DNA of 64,000 nucleotides, from the NCBI GenBank assembly GCA_963969495.1, contig OZ018329.1, positions 148,984,502 through 149,048,501 on the forward strand, given 5' to 3'. This stretch comes from Ceratothoa steindachneri. Its lineage: Eukaryota > Arthropoda > Malacostraca > Isopoda > Cymothoidae. The notes under the pieces were generated by a model. The model was not told the origin of the DNA. It saw only the letters and a program-made list of their open reading frames with translations, and made no database searches. Position 1 is the stretch's first letter. Each line of letters opens with the position of its first letter. Made by a program: the position numbers and the translations under genes. Below are positions 35,481 to 46,584 of this stretch, in pieces.

Positions 35481-38001
35481 AAATAAATTAAAAATAAATA
35501 AATATATAATATATTTCCAAATTCATTTACAAAAAAATGTCTAATTACATTATTTGAATGATTCCACAGGGTGCTTTATACTTTTGCCGAAGGAGATAAC
35601 ATTTGAGAATAGTTTTTGTTTTACTAATTATTATAATTTAGCCTGAAGTAAATCATTGCACAATTCCTGTTTCTACTTTGTACGTAAATTAATTCAAACG
35701 AGTAGTTCAAATTAAATGCCACAGTGGTACCGATAGTACACCAGTCTGATCATCATTAGCATCACTTCATCATCACTATCTCTATAATTTAAGAAGGGGA
35801 TTTTTTTGAGTATTTGAATAATAATTTCATCTTAGTTTGGTTATGACTTATGTTTTTTTATTAAAGTTATTTCTAATAATTATTTTATAATATCAAAAAA
35901 CAAAATAGTGAAGTTCAGAAATAAATAAAAGTATCGAAATTTTGTGAATTTTTTAAACCCACAGAATTACAAATGGTGAAGTTCATAAAATATTTTTTTA
36001 TATCTTCTTCTATAACTATATTTTAGCAACCTGATATTTTGAAAGGGAGGAAATTTAGTTTAGAATTCCTTTTTAAAATTATTATAATTGGCAAAGTTCA
36101 GAACATTTAGAAAAATTTAACCATGGCTGCTTTTTTAGATTCTAAATTTTAATGTTAGTAGCGAAGAGCAAGCACCCCCTGTAGGGGGAAGTGGCGAAGC
36201 CATTGCCTGGTCTTAATAAAGCATTTCTTAAGTAATGCAGAATATTTTCAAGTTCATTATAAATTTTAGGTTATAAATCAAACAACTCTGAAGTTATATT
36301 TAAATATTTATTTATTTAATAGCTAATATTAATTCTCCCATCTTCTCCCACTGGTTTCCATATCTCTAATAACTTTTTTTATATTATGTTTGCAAAAATT
36401 ATTTGACTTTGTATTTAAAAAGTTCTACGATATTAAACGTTCGAGACAATAGCCCAGCTTCATCCCGCTAGATTTTCTTGCTCGTTTGGTGAGATATTAA
36501 TGCTATAATCCATTTTGAACATATCCCTAATAAGACTAGCGTCAAAGAGGTTATATGTGTTTATTTGGGCCGTTTCCATACAGCCCATGAAGTAAAAAGG
36601 CCAGTCTCGTGAGTTAGCAGAGATTATAATGTTTATTCTTATTTTTAATTATTAATAAAAATGGATATTACGTTCGTACTTCCAGTTATCGCGTCAGGAT
36701 CGATCTCTAAAAGCGCTTTTCTTAATCTTTATTCTAATGAATGAATAAAAAGGGGAGTTCTCTCTTTAATATACTAAATACTGCCAACGCAACTCATTCA
36801 AGGATAATTTAAACACTTCAACCAAAATAGACTTTTACTGTACATTAATCAACTCAAACAAAATTAATATATACATGTACAAAATACAACTTAAAAATGG
36901 TTCATTAAGTCCCTTTACCGACACTCAAATTTCTGGTTGTTTTAAGGGAGAACAATTTACTTTAAAACAAATTCGTCTTTAAGATATACAAATAATCTAC
37001 GTTAAATGCACGATAATATGAATATAGAATTGATTACTTACAATAGGTAGTGGTGATTACTTAAAGAATCCAAATGAAATACCTTCACTAGAATCTGGTC
37101 CGGAGACGCGTCGTGGTTGTAGTTTATTTGCTTCTCACTAGATGGCATTACTTCAAACGAGGGTGGGACGAGTGACGTCACACGAAATTTCGAGTCGGTG
37201 TAGGAGAATCAGGAATCAAAACAAACGACGATTGAGGAGGCGATGGGTCGGGAGTTTATGACCATGAAAAGGTTTTCTCAGACTATGGCTGTCTGATTTT
37301 CTAGCGATTTGGTTTTGCTTATAGAGCTTCTCTTTTGGGTGAGAAATATATCTAGTTTGGGGTTGTCTAACTTCGATAGGGTAAGATCACTTGACGATCT
37401 TTGCTACTCGAAATGTGCCGAGAGTACTTGGAGGTAAGATCACCTGACGATCTTTGGTAATCGAACTGTGCCGATTATACTTGAGCAATATGGTATTGCC
37501 CAAGAAAATGAAAGTCTTTCTTAACTTGCTGGGGAACTCTATCTCGGCAAGTTCTTATCGATCTCGTGACGAAAACGAAAAAGTTTTGTACTCAAATTAC
37601 TCCTGCGGGGTAATGGGAGGTGGAGGGGAATAGCAAGGTGAAATCCGGGGATGGTCTGCATTTTGGGCGTCTGTTATTTCTCTCCATCGACATTTTGAAA
37701 TAATGGAAACTGTATTTCATATTGATTCGAAGGAAGTGGGTATCAATTCCGCCGTGCTTTGGCGTCGTGGCGCTCTGGGGAGAGCATAATACGAGATCGA
37801 CAGTTTGAATTTTTGACCTGTTTGTTTATAAATACACCCTTCGAAGGTAGGCCTTTGTGAGCAGAGGTCAGGAATAACTGTCTCCTAAATTTACCATTTT
37901 TCTCGTACTAATATTTTACCGGAGACCAGGTAGAGGGGCTCAGAGAAACCCAGGTTTGCTTTGTTTTTCTTTCATTATTTCTTCTCGCCATTGGGAAGAT
38001 C

Positions 38002-38004
<3 letters not shown>
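35480..38004. other. Anonymous sequence with one local 53-bp duplication
   Basis: No gene recognised. A perfect stem CCCCCTGTAGGGGG lies at about 36175-36188. At 37136 the sequence TCACTAGATGGCA resembles an insulator-type CTCF core, and TGACGTCA (cAMP-response type palindrome) lies near 37172; both are short and may be chance. A direct duplication of about 53 bp occupies 37381-37486 (GTAAGATCAC(T/C)TGACGATCTTTG at 37381 and 37434). Confidence 0.45.
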
Positions 38005-38062
<58 letters not shown>

Positions 38063-38214
38063 GGAGTTAAACCACATTCTCACAAAGACAATTTAATTCA
38101 GAACAGTTTCAGTGTATCTCACACCCTTTTTTAACTGACACTGGGCAGAAAATATAAGAGAAATGCATATAAGCATAACACAAGATCCCCTCTTTTTTCC
38201 CCCATTCCCTACTT

Positions 38215-38562
38215 GTGGGCAGCGAATGTAGTGGAATATTTTGCCATGTTAGAGACAAGAATCATACGATCGATTTCAATGGAAGTAAAATGTTATTTAA
38301 ATCGGCCAACTATGTTAAGAGAAGAATCGTAAAATCGAGCTTGATATCGTCAGTTCCTAATTTAAATCTATCTGAGGGTCAATTTTATTTTAATCCTGTA
38401 ATAAGATCGCAAATAAACAAAATAGTAAAATGTCAGCCCTTCAATATGTTTAGGCCTAACCCCCCCAGATTAGCCACAAGTAGGGGATTGGGGGAAAAAA
38501 GAGGGGATCTTGTGTTATGCTTATATGCACTTCTCTTATATTTTCTACCCAGTGTCAGTTGA
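38215..38562 (+). pseudogene. Penelope-like element ORF, C-terminal endonuclease fragment
   Basis: The open frame runs out of the left inverted arm with SGIFCHVRDKNHTIDFNGSK, then LFKSANYVKRRIVKSSLISS and NLNLSEGQFYFNP, and ends at a stop inside the right arm. The pattern H-x-I-D-F, then a Y-x-x-R-x-(V/I)-x-x-(S/A)-x-L-I block followed by NLN, matches the end of the GIY-YIG endonuclease domain region of Penelope polymerases as I know it. There is no genuine start codon: the first codon is GTG inside the junction. The reverse transcriptase and the start of the GIY-YIG domain are missing. Confidence 0.65.
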
Positions 38563-38590
38563 AAAAGGGTGTGAGATACACCGAAACTGT
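38558..38590 (+). ncRNA. Hammerhead-ribozyme-like motif in Penelope pLTR
   Basis: The sequence GTTGAAAAA, then stem GGGTGT/ACACC with a GAGAT loop, then GAAAC has the layout CUGANGA - stem II - GAAAC of a hammerhead core, but the first box is degenerate (TTGAAAA). An inverted counterpart occurs in the left arm near 38106-38138. Hammerheads are established in Penelope pLTRs. I consider this a decayed one and do not expect cleavage. Confidence 0.45.
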
Positions 38591-38661
38591 TCTGAATTAA
38601 ATTGTCTTCGGAGAATGTGGTTTAATTCCTCATCTTTTCTTGCGATATTGCATTAATTTTC

Positions 38662-38713
<52 letters not shown>

Positions 38714-38716
<3 letters not shown>

Positions 38717-40217
38717 TCGCAATTTCTTAACTGCCTCGGTTAATTCGTATATCTCTACAGCAGTAATAATAAATAGAATTTTCCGCTTTCCTCAAGTTAT
38801 TACAAAGATAGAGACAGTGTTAAAACTCGTGGAAATTATATTAATCATTAGATTAATATATAAATACTTATTTAAATCTAAATAAAAGTTCAAAAAGGTC
38901 TTTAATTTATAACCATAAAATAATGATAAATATGTAAAAAAAATCCGCATTACTTATAGGATGACCTAATAAGTAAATCGATCGAAGTTAGATATTAGCA
39001 GTATATTATTAGTGTCGTAAGTCAGGTTAGATCCCCTGGCCTCTGTTTGCTTTCCGTGTCTTGGAACGGTTGGCAGATAGCACGCCGGGCAACTCTGCAG
39101 TTAAGCCTTGCCTCGAATGATGCAATCGAACTTTGGGTTTCAATAAATCTCTAAGAGTGACTAATTATACTTGGCAGAATTAACTCAACTATCTAGAAGG
39201 TTCTGTATATCAAACTGGACGAAACAAAATAAACTTAACTACTGTACAAACATAAATAAAATACTGGACATGAAAGACAAATCAAAAATAAGATAATGGA
39301 CATAAAAGATAAATCAAAATTAAGATAATGGACATGAAAGATAAATCAAAGTATACACACTCGGTTGCACACGACTGACAAAAGGGTTTTCCAATTCCGG
39401 ATGGATTTGCCACTCAAAGATTCAGCTGCTCGAGAGGAGCACGAAGGATAGGAGCACTGAGCTCGAGTACTTTCCAACAGCACGGGTTGAGTTTGCACTT
39501 AAGGGTGATTAGTACTCGGCCGCTTCGAAGTTATGACAGAAAATACAACCTGTATTCCAGTAACCACAGTCAGCCTCGAAAGTAGGGATCGAGGGAGTAT
39601 TCGCCGGGGAGGAAGCTTCGCTCGAGAGATCTTTACTCGTTTGTTTCTGTTTTTTTCATGTCTTCGGGTTCTTAGGGTATGAGGAGGCTGAGATTAAGAA
39701 GCTTATGCGACGTCTCCTCTGAGCAAAATACTAATTTACCCAGGCTGATGCTTTGTTATTTATACAGAGCGGCCGAAAGTAAATGTTACCGAAGCTCGGA
39801 AGTGGATTTTACTTTATCTACATAGAGGTGTCGAAAGTGAATTTAGAACTTCACGCCATCTCGTGGAACTTCTCGTTGTTACAATTAGGTTCGCTATAGT
39901 GCGTGTTAATAAACGGAAGTTACCTCAAAAAGAAGCTGGTCGCGAGTTCTTTCCGCCCTACCCGTATCTCACTCTCTCTCTGACGATTACTATTATTATT
40001 AACTTAATTTTCCGTTAAAAATGTCAAGTTAATGACAATTTCTTGACCTGGATCTTATTTAGTAATAAGAATAGGTATCTGGCGTTGCCTGGGATAAAAA
40101 GTCCTGTCGCAAATAAATACAGATGCATATTGTTTGAAATTCTTATATTGTGGCACAAAAAATATTTTTAATTGCTAATGAGTAAACGTTTCATCACGCG
40201 CGCACTGCAGTTTACGT
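38714..40217. other. Anonymous sequence with a 3-copy 32-bp repeat
   Basis: No gene recognised. Three tandem copies of a 32-bp unit (GGACATGAAAGACAAATCAA...) lie at 39266-39361. The stretch 39360-39960 is somewhat GC-richer but has no readable coding domain. Confidence 0.5.
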
Positions 40218-40661
40218 CAATGGTTTTCAACCTTGTTATGATAATCACAACCTAATTGCTATCTAGAAGAGCCGTGACACCCCAATATAAAATAATTTAC
40301 GTATCAATACATAATTACTTGGAAAGTACTTCAAAATTAACCACGATTGACATTTGATCTAATTTAATCGCAATAAGACATAAAAATTTGAAAATAAATA
40401 AATGTTACCTTTAAAAGTTTAATGGGAAATTTGAGCTTGATGAGTATCACATAATTCTTTAATATTGGGACATAAAATTGATAAGGCAACTCTCAGTTCT
40501 TCCTTCACTGTCTGCAATCTTTCTCTTTTCGTTGATTTTTATGTTACACAAAGCAGAGAAGCGAGTTTCAAAATACTTTTAAGTATTGTTAGAGTTTCAT
40601 TTTAGAAATGCTTGAAATACAAAAATGTTTTCACTTTAGGGACCCAAGTTGAAAACCACTG
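40218..40661. mobile_element. hAT-type MITE, 444 bp
   Basis: The left end is CAATGGTTTTCAACCTT and the right end, reverse-complemented, is CAGTGGTTTTCAACTTG, the common hAT (Charlie-like) terminal repeat. Outside lie GTTTACGT and GTTTATGC, an 8-bp duplication with two differences, as expected for hAT insertion. No coding sequence is inside, so it depends on an external transposase. Confidence 0.8.
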
Positions 40662-41794
40662 GTTTATGCGCACGCGTGGATGACCGTTATTTATGAGGGA
40701 ACAACGTTGTGGCCGTAAGAACAGATCACGCGTCTTATAGATACAGATTTCGGGGCATAAGTGATCGGAATGATAAATTCACCTGCCTCCTTAGGAAGGG
40801 CAGCTGGGTTAGGATTGATGAAAAGCGCCCGATTAAAGGATCACGGCGCTTTGACCTTACTAAGACTATCCTATCAAATCTAATTTTACCTTAAGTTTTA
40901 ACCATTGAAGTCAAATAATACTACTAAGTTTATTTTTCAAAAAACGAAAGGAAACAAATACAAAGTTAAAAATAAATAAATCAAAAGACCGATAAGTGAA
41001 ATTAAAGCAAAATCGTGTAAATTGGAGAATATTTAAAGAAATTAAATAGGCGGCATTAAAAATGCTGTTTTAAGTAAATAAAAAAATAAACCAGAAAAAT
41101 TTTAAGTCTAAATAGGATAAAAGTTAAATGGAATAATAATAGAAGACGAATAAAAACATAGTTATCGACAAAACATATTTAACTTTCATGTTTACGGTTC
41201 AATCCCGCTTCGACGAGAGATGAATCCCACAAACAACACATACTTCACCATTTACAAACACTTCACAACAATTAAATCACTTTGAGACCTGATTTGACAG
41301 TGGAATATTTCACTATAATCAAAAAATTGTTTTAACAAATCAAGACAATGTATTTGCTTGAATGTTAATAGATCCGAACCATAAAATGACCATTTAGTTT
41401 GACATCATTTAAACGAATGTACGACTATATAAAAAAAGAACCCATTATTGCTTTAAAATGCCCAAAATAGCACTGGTTCGTTATGCCTTAGGGTAAAATA
41501 ACCTGATATGCCTTGACTACCCCTTCAAGCTAGCGAGGTTTGTTATAGCCGTCTTTTTGTTGTTAATAATTACTTTATCTTTCTCTACTCCTTTTTTTTT
41601 GTAATTAAATTTTGAAAATTCAATTTTAACTCCTAGTAATTAGTTATATTTTGAATAACACGAGTTGAGGTTTCACTTTGAACGACTATTCGCATACGGA
41701 TATAAGCCAGGCAAGCGCAAAACATTAAATATCTGTAAATCTGTTAAGAAAAAACAAACAAACTTTATTCCAGCTGAAGAGAGACACAAAAGCC
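40662..41794. other. Anonymous AT-rich sequence before the satellite
   Basis: A short plus-strand frame at 40709-40894 (MAVRTDHASYRYRFRGISD) is GC-richer than its neighbours but has no recognised domain. The remainder is AT-rich. GGTTCAATCCC near 41205 looks like a tRNA B-box, but no acceptor or A-box context exists. Confidence 0.45.
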
Positions 41795-44640
41795 AACTCA
41801 GGCTTCCTTTACACCCTAATAATGATAGACTGTGAGGATAAGAAACAGCGGTGGAATTCAAAAGCAAAAATGCGCTCACAGTCTACCTCTAATCCCCATG
41901 TTTTGTTCAGAAATATCGAAAAAGTCTAACAGACAGAACCAATTACCACCTCAGGCTTCCTTTACACCCTGATATGGATAGACTGTGATGATAAGAAACA
42001 GCGGTGGAATTCAAAGGCAAAAAAGCGCTCACAGTCTACCTCTAATCCCCATGTTCTGGTCATAAATATCGAAAAAGTCTAGCAGACAGAACCAATTACC
42101 ACTTCAAGCTTCCTTTACACCCTGATATGGATAGACTGTGAGGATAAGAAACAGCGGTGGAATTCAAAGGCAAAAATGCGCTCGCAGTCTACCTTTAATC
42201 CCCATGTTTTGTTTAGAAATATCGAAAAAGTCTAGCAGACAGAACCAATTACCACTTCAGGCTTCCTTTACACCCTGATATGGATAGACTGTGAGGATAA
42301 GAAACAGCGGTGGAATTCAAAGGCAAAAATGCGCTCGCAGTCTACCTTTAAAGCCCCATGTTCTGGTCATAAATATCGAAAAAGTCTAGCAGACAGAACC
42401 AATTACCACTTCAAGCTTCCTTTACACCCTGATATGGATAGACTGTGAGGATAAGAAACAGCGGTGGAATTCAAAGGCAAAAATGCGCTCGCAGTCTACC
42501 TTTAAAGCCCCATGTTCTGGTCATAAATATCGAAAAAGTCTAGCAGACAGAACCAATTACCACTTCAAGCTTCCTTTACACCCTGATATGGATAGACTGT
42601 GAGGATAAGAAACAGCGGTGGAATTCAAAGGCAAAAATGCGCTCGCAGTCTACCTTTAATCCCCATGTTTTGTTCAGAAATATCGAAAAAGTCTAGAAGA
42701 CAGAACCAATTACCACCTCAGGCTTCCTTTACACCCTGATATGGATAGACTGTGAGGATAAGAAACAGCGGTGGAATTCAAAGGCAAAAAAGCGCTCGCA
42801 GTCTACCTTTAAAGCCCCATGTTCTGGTCATAAATATCGAAAAAGTCTAGCAGACAGAACCAATTACCACTTCAAGCTTCCTTTACACCCTGATATGGAT
42901 AGACTGTGAGGATAAGAAACAGCGGTGGAATTCAAAGGCAAAAATGCGCTCGCAGTCTACCTTTAATCCCCATGTTTTGTTCAGAAATATCGAAAAAGTC
43001 TAACAGACAGAACCAATTACCACCTCAGGCTTCCTTTACACCCTGATATGGATAGACTGTGAGGATAAGAAACAGCGGTGGAATTCAAAGGCAAAAAAGC
43101 GCTCGCAGTCTACCTTTAAAGCCCCATGTTCTGGTCATAAATATCGAAAAAGTCTAGCAGACAGAACCAATTACCACTTCAAGCTTCCTTTACACCCTGA
43201 TATGGATAGACTGTGAGGATAAGAAACAGCGGTGGAATTCAAAGGCAAAAATGCGCTCGCAGTCTACCTTTAATCCCCATGTTTTGTTTAGAAATATCGA
43301 AAAAGTCTAGCAGACAGAACCAATTACCACTTCAGGCTTCCTTTACACCCTGATATGGATAGACTGTGAGGATAAGAAACAGCGGTGGAATTCAAAGGCA
43401 AAAATGCGCTCGCAGTCTACCTTTAATCCCCATGTTTTGTTCAGAAATATCGAAAAAGTCTAGCAGACAGAACCAATTACCACCTCAGGCTTCCTTTACA
43501 CCCTGATATGGATAGACTGTGAGGATAAGAAACAGCGGTGGAATTCAAAGGCAAAAAGCGCTCACAGTCTACCTTTAAAGCCCCATGTTCTGGTCATAAA
43601 TATCGAAAAAGTCTAGCAGACAGAACCAATTACCACTTCAAGCTTCCTTTACACCCTGATATGGATAGACTGTGAGGATAAGAAACAGCGGTGGAATTCA
43701 AAGGCAAAAATGCGCTCGCAGTCTACCTTTAATCCCCATGTTTTGTTCAGAAATATCGAAAAAGTCTAGCAGACAGAACCAATTACCACCTCAGGCTTCC
43801 TTTACACCCTGATATGGATAGACTGTGAGGATAAGAAACAGCGGTGGAATTCAAAGGCAAAAATGCGCTCGCAGTCTACCTTTAATCCCCATGTTTTGTT
43901 CAGAAATATCGAAAAAGTCTAGAAGACAGAACCAATTACCACCTCAGGCTTCCTTTACACCCTGATATGGATAGACTGTGAGGATAAGAAACAGCGGTGG
44001 AATTCAAAGGCAAAAATGCACTCGCAGTCTACCTTTAATCCCCATGTTTTGTTCAGAAATATCTAAAAAGTCTAGAAGACAGAACCAATTACCACCTCAG
44101 GCTTCCTTTACACCCTGATATGGATAGACTGTGAGGATAAGAAACAGCGGTGGAATTCAAAGGCAAAAATGCACTCGCAGTCTACCTTTAAAGCCCCATG
44201 TTTTGTTCAGAAATATCGAAAAAGTCTAGCAGAGAGAACCAATTACCACTTCAGGCTTCCTTTACACCCTGATATGGATAGACTGTGAGGATAAGAAACA
44301 GCGCTGGAATTCAAAGGCAAAAATGCGCTCGCAGTCTACCTTTAATCCCCATGTTTTGTTCAGAAATATCGAAAAAGTCTAGAAGACAGAACCAATTACC
44401 ACCTCAGGCTTCCTTTACACCCTGATATGGATAGACTGTGAGGATAAGAAACAGCGGTGGAATTCAAAGGCAAAAATGCGCTCGCAGTCTACCTTTAAAG
44501 TCCCATATTTTGGTCATAAATATCGAAAAAGTCTAGCAGACAGAACCAACTGCCACCTCAGGCTTCTTGTCCATCCTGATATTGATAGACTGTGAAGATA
44601 AGAAAGAGCAGGTTGCAATTAAAGCCAATATTATGTTCAG
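41795..44640. repeat. Satellite array, 153/154-bp unit, about 18 copies
   Basis: Counting from the GCTTCCTTTACACCCTGATA anchor, units start at 41801, 41954, 42107, 42260, 42414, 42568, 42721, 42875, 43028, 43182, 43335, 43488, 43641, 43794, 43947, 44100, 44254, 44407 and (degenerate) 44561. Spacing is 153, or 154 where TAATCCCC is replaced by TAAAGCCCC. Copies are very similar, with diagnostic sites falling into two main types. Each unit carries an inverted pair TAGACTGTGAG...CTC(A/G)CAGTCTA, perfect in units 1, 2 and 12. Degenerate pieces (AGACTGTGAGGATA) continue to about 45000. No open reading frame or gene is involved. Confidence 0.97.
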
Positions 44641-45009
44641 AGATATCTTAAAGGTCAATCAGACACAATTTAGCCTGCTAAAGAAAGACTGTGAGGATAG
44701 GACACAGGAGTAGGAATCAAAGACCAAAAGGACATCGGAGGTGAGAAAGATAAAACGGTTAGACTGTGAGGATAAAAACAACAATGTGGTTATTATCCAA
44801 CAAGCCATTACAAACTACCTGTATAGCTGCATATTATGGTGAACAGTAGAAGTGTTCTAAGACCAACAATCCATTACAGGCTAATTATAGATCCCCATAT
44901 TTTGGGGGTATCTCTAAAACTTGGGACGCAACTCACCCAAAATCCTGGAGTTAAAAAAAGGAGTGGAATTCAAGGCTAAAATCTTAAACTCTCATGATCA
45001 GTGCCTTGT

Positions 45010-45560
45010 AGTCAGTGTTGTGAAGAGCAAAACACCAAATTATTGATTCAGTTTGCGCTCTTTGCCGTTATCCCCTACATATCACTCAACCCATCAGAAG
45101 GAAATATTGGAAAGAACTCTACTGTTCACTAGCTGTGACGTCACGGATATTGTGAATGAAAGGATGAAGAGATTCCAATGACTCAGTGGCTCGTAGCGCG
45201 CTATGTGAGGCGCTATGGATTGCAAAGCATTCTCCGAGCCGGGCACGGCGTGTAAGCTCTCGTACCGAGCGGCCTGTTGTAAGCATCCCGGTCTGGAAGA
45301 CAGATGCAGGGCCAGCAATGCCCTCCTGCCTTAAAGCAAGGAGGAAGGTAAGGTAGTGTAGAACGCTATTTTCCCTTCGTAATTGGGGCCATTTGGGTAC
45401 ACCGTACGGCACGATATATGCCCCAAGAAATGGAAATTACAGAATTAAGAAACTTGATGTACTATAAAATCAACTCAAACATAAATAAAAAAAGAAAAAG
45501 AAGGAAAGGATGGAGGTCAGAAATAAAGGAAAGGTAAAGAAGTGAAGAGATGGATATATA
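45010..45560. other. GC-rich patch of unknown nature
   Basis: Positions 45120-45420 are clearly richer in G+C than the flanks and include TGACGTCA at about 45137 plus several CG-containing palindromes (TAGCGCGCTA). Two overlapping minus-strand frames (74 and 97 codons) have no domain I recognise. It could be an exon, promoter or part of an element; I cannot decide. Confidence 0.4.
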
Positions 45561-45569
45561 AAGTATTAG

Positions 45570-46010
45570 TTTCACGACACTTATTAGGGCAATGTCATAT
45601 AATAAAGTAATATTACTAATTTTCATTCTTAAACAAATTTATTCTAGTGTTTTCAACGACAATCGATGGAAAGTTATTTCACATCTGCCTTATTTTATAA
45701 TAAAAGAACTTTTGTGGTATCGCAGTGTTAATTCTTTTGTTTACTAGCTTGAAACTGTTATTTATAGTGGCGGCTTGGTTATCTAATTCAAATATTGATT
45801 CATAGATTATATTAGTAAACACATTTAGTACTTTGAAAGACTTCAATAGGTGACCGATTAGGAACCAATTTTACATTGAAAGTAAATTGAGTCGTCTCAG
45901 TCTTTCTTCGTACAATCTATTTCTAAGTTCAGGAATTAATTTCGTCGCTCGTCGTTGGACACGTTCTAACATTCTTTTGAATATTGGGTGACCATTTTTG
46001 TCTCGAATTC
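45570..46010 (-). mobile_element. CR1/L2-like LINE fragment, C-terminal part
   Basis: The minus strand reads PIFKRMLERVQRRATKLIPE, then RLYEERLRRLNLLSM, GHLLKSFKVLNVFTN, FELDNQAATINNSFKLVNKR and NNFPSIVVENTRINLFKN. This is the classic C-terminal region of CR1/L2 ORF2 (ERVQRRATKLIPxL ... LIEVFKILNGF ... WNxLP). One stop and small changes show decay. No 3' tail was identified. Confidence 0.85.
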
Positions 46011-46584
46011 AAATCACTATAGCAACGAGGATCTATCAGATAGAAAATTTGTACCGGGAGATTAAAAAAAAGAAAAAAGAGGTGAAGATAGAGAAAATTA
46101 AATGCGTGTAAGTTATGTTACCGCAGATAACGCAGTATTATTGAGTCCCGGAGGGCAAGCTGCTGGTATTGGGGCGGGGGCTGATACAAAAGCCTCACGA
46201 TGTCAAGTGAATTCCTTTTGAGGGGACGAAAAGGAAATAAATAAAAAAAAATGATTAGGTGCAGTAGAAGAAGAATAAGGAGAGAATAATGTTGATATAG
46301 TACCCTTCACTCCCTCCATTTCCAACCAGAGCTGAGAGGGATGAATGAACATCTTCCCCTCCTCCCGGCCTTGCATCGAAATGAATAGACGAAAGTCGGT
46401 CGGCGACTAGCCTTCCATATTAGCCGTGAAAATAACTAGGTGAGAAAAGTGTTCTAGACAAAGTGTCGAAAATAGGGGCAAACTGGCAATGTCTCGAAAG
46501 AATAAAACCCAAGTAGACTCAAACTAGTTCGAGACTGCCGAGGCCACCACAACCAAGAGGAAGTGCTGCACCTCCAGCTATCAG
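46010..46584. other. Anonymous sequence
   Basis: No gene or repeat recognised in this interval. Confidence 0.5.

Larger units (their letters stand above)
38005..38713 (+). mobile_element. Penelope-like element 3' end between inverted terminal copies and (AT)n tracts
   Basis: Two arms of about 155 bp, 38061-38218 and 38474-38632, are reverse complements with over nine-tenths identity by eye (for example AACACAAGATCCCCTC against GAGGGGATCTTGTGTT). Perfect (AT)n tracts flank the whole at 38005-38060 and 38664-38713. The interior encodes a Penelope-type C-terminal fragment. Penelope-like elements are known for terminal repeats (pLTRs) in inverted or direct order, 5' truncation and microsatellite-like borders, so the arms are best read as inverted pLTRs, not DNA-transposon TIRs. 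Confidence 0.75.

Noticed and set aside
38061..38632. Reading the inverted arms as a DNA-transposon MITE
   Set aside because: The interior encodes a Penelope-type C-terminal segment that runs into one arm, and the (AT)n borders fit Penelope pLTRs better; no target duplication of a DNA transposon is evident.
38640..38885. Open frame encoding repeated Tyr-Ile, also at 58099-58378 and 63666-63698
   Set aside because: These residues come only from (AT)n microsatellites and do not indicate a gene of their own.
41195..41230. tRNA-like B-box GGTTCAATCCC
   Set aside because: No A-box, cloverleaf or terminator could be found in the preceding 70 bases.
41795..44640. Hammerhead ribozyme in the 153-bp satellite (CTGATATGG...GAAACAG)
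   Set aside because: CTGAT and GAAAC occur at a plausible spacing, but the bases between them cannot form stem II and the CUGANGA box is wrong, so I do not call a ribozyme.
41795..44640. CRISPR-like array
   Set aside because: Repeats are contiguous 153/154-bp units with no unique spacers, in a eukaryotic genome; it is a satellite.
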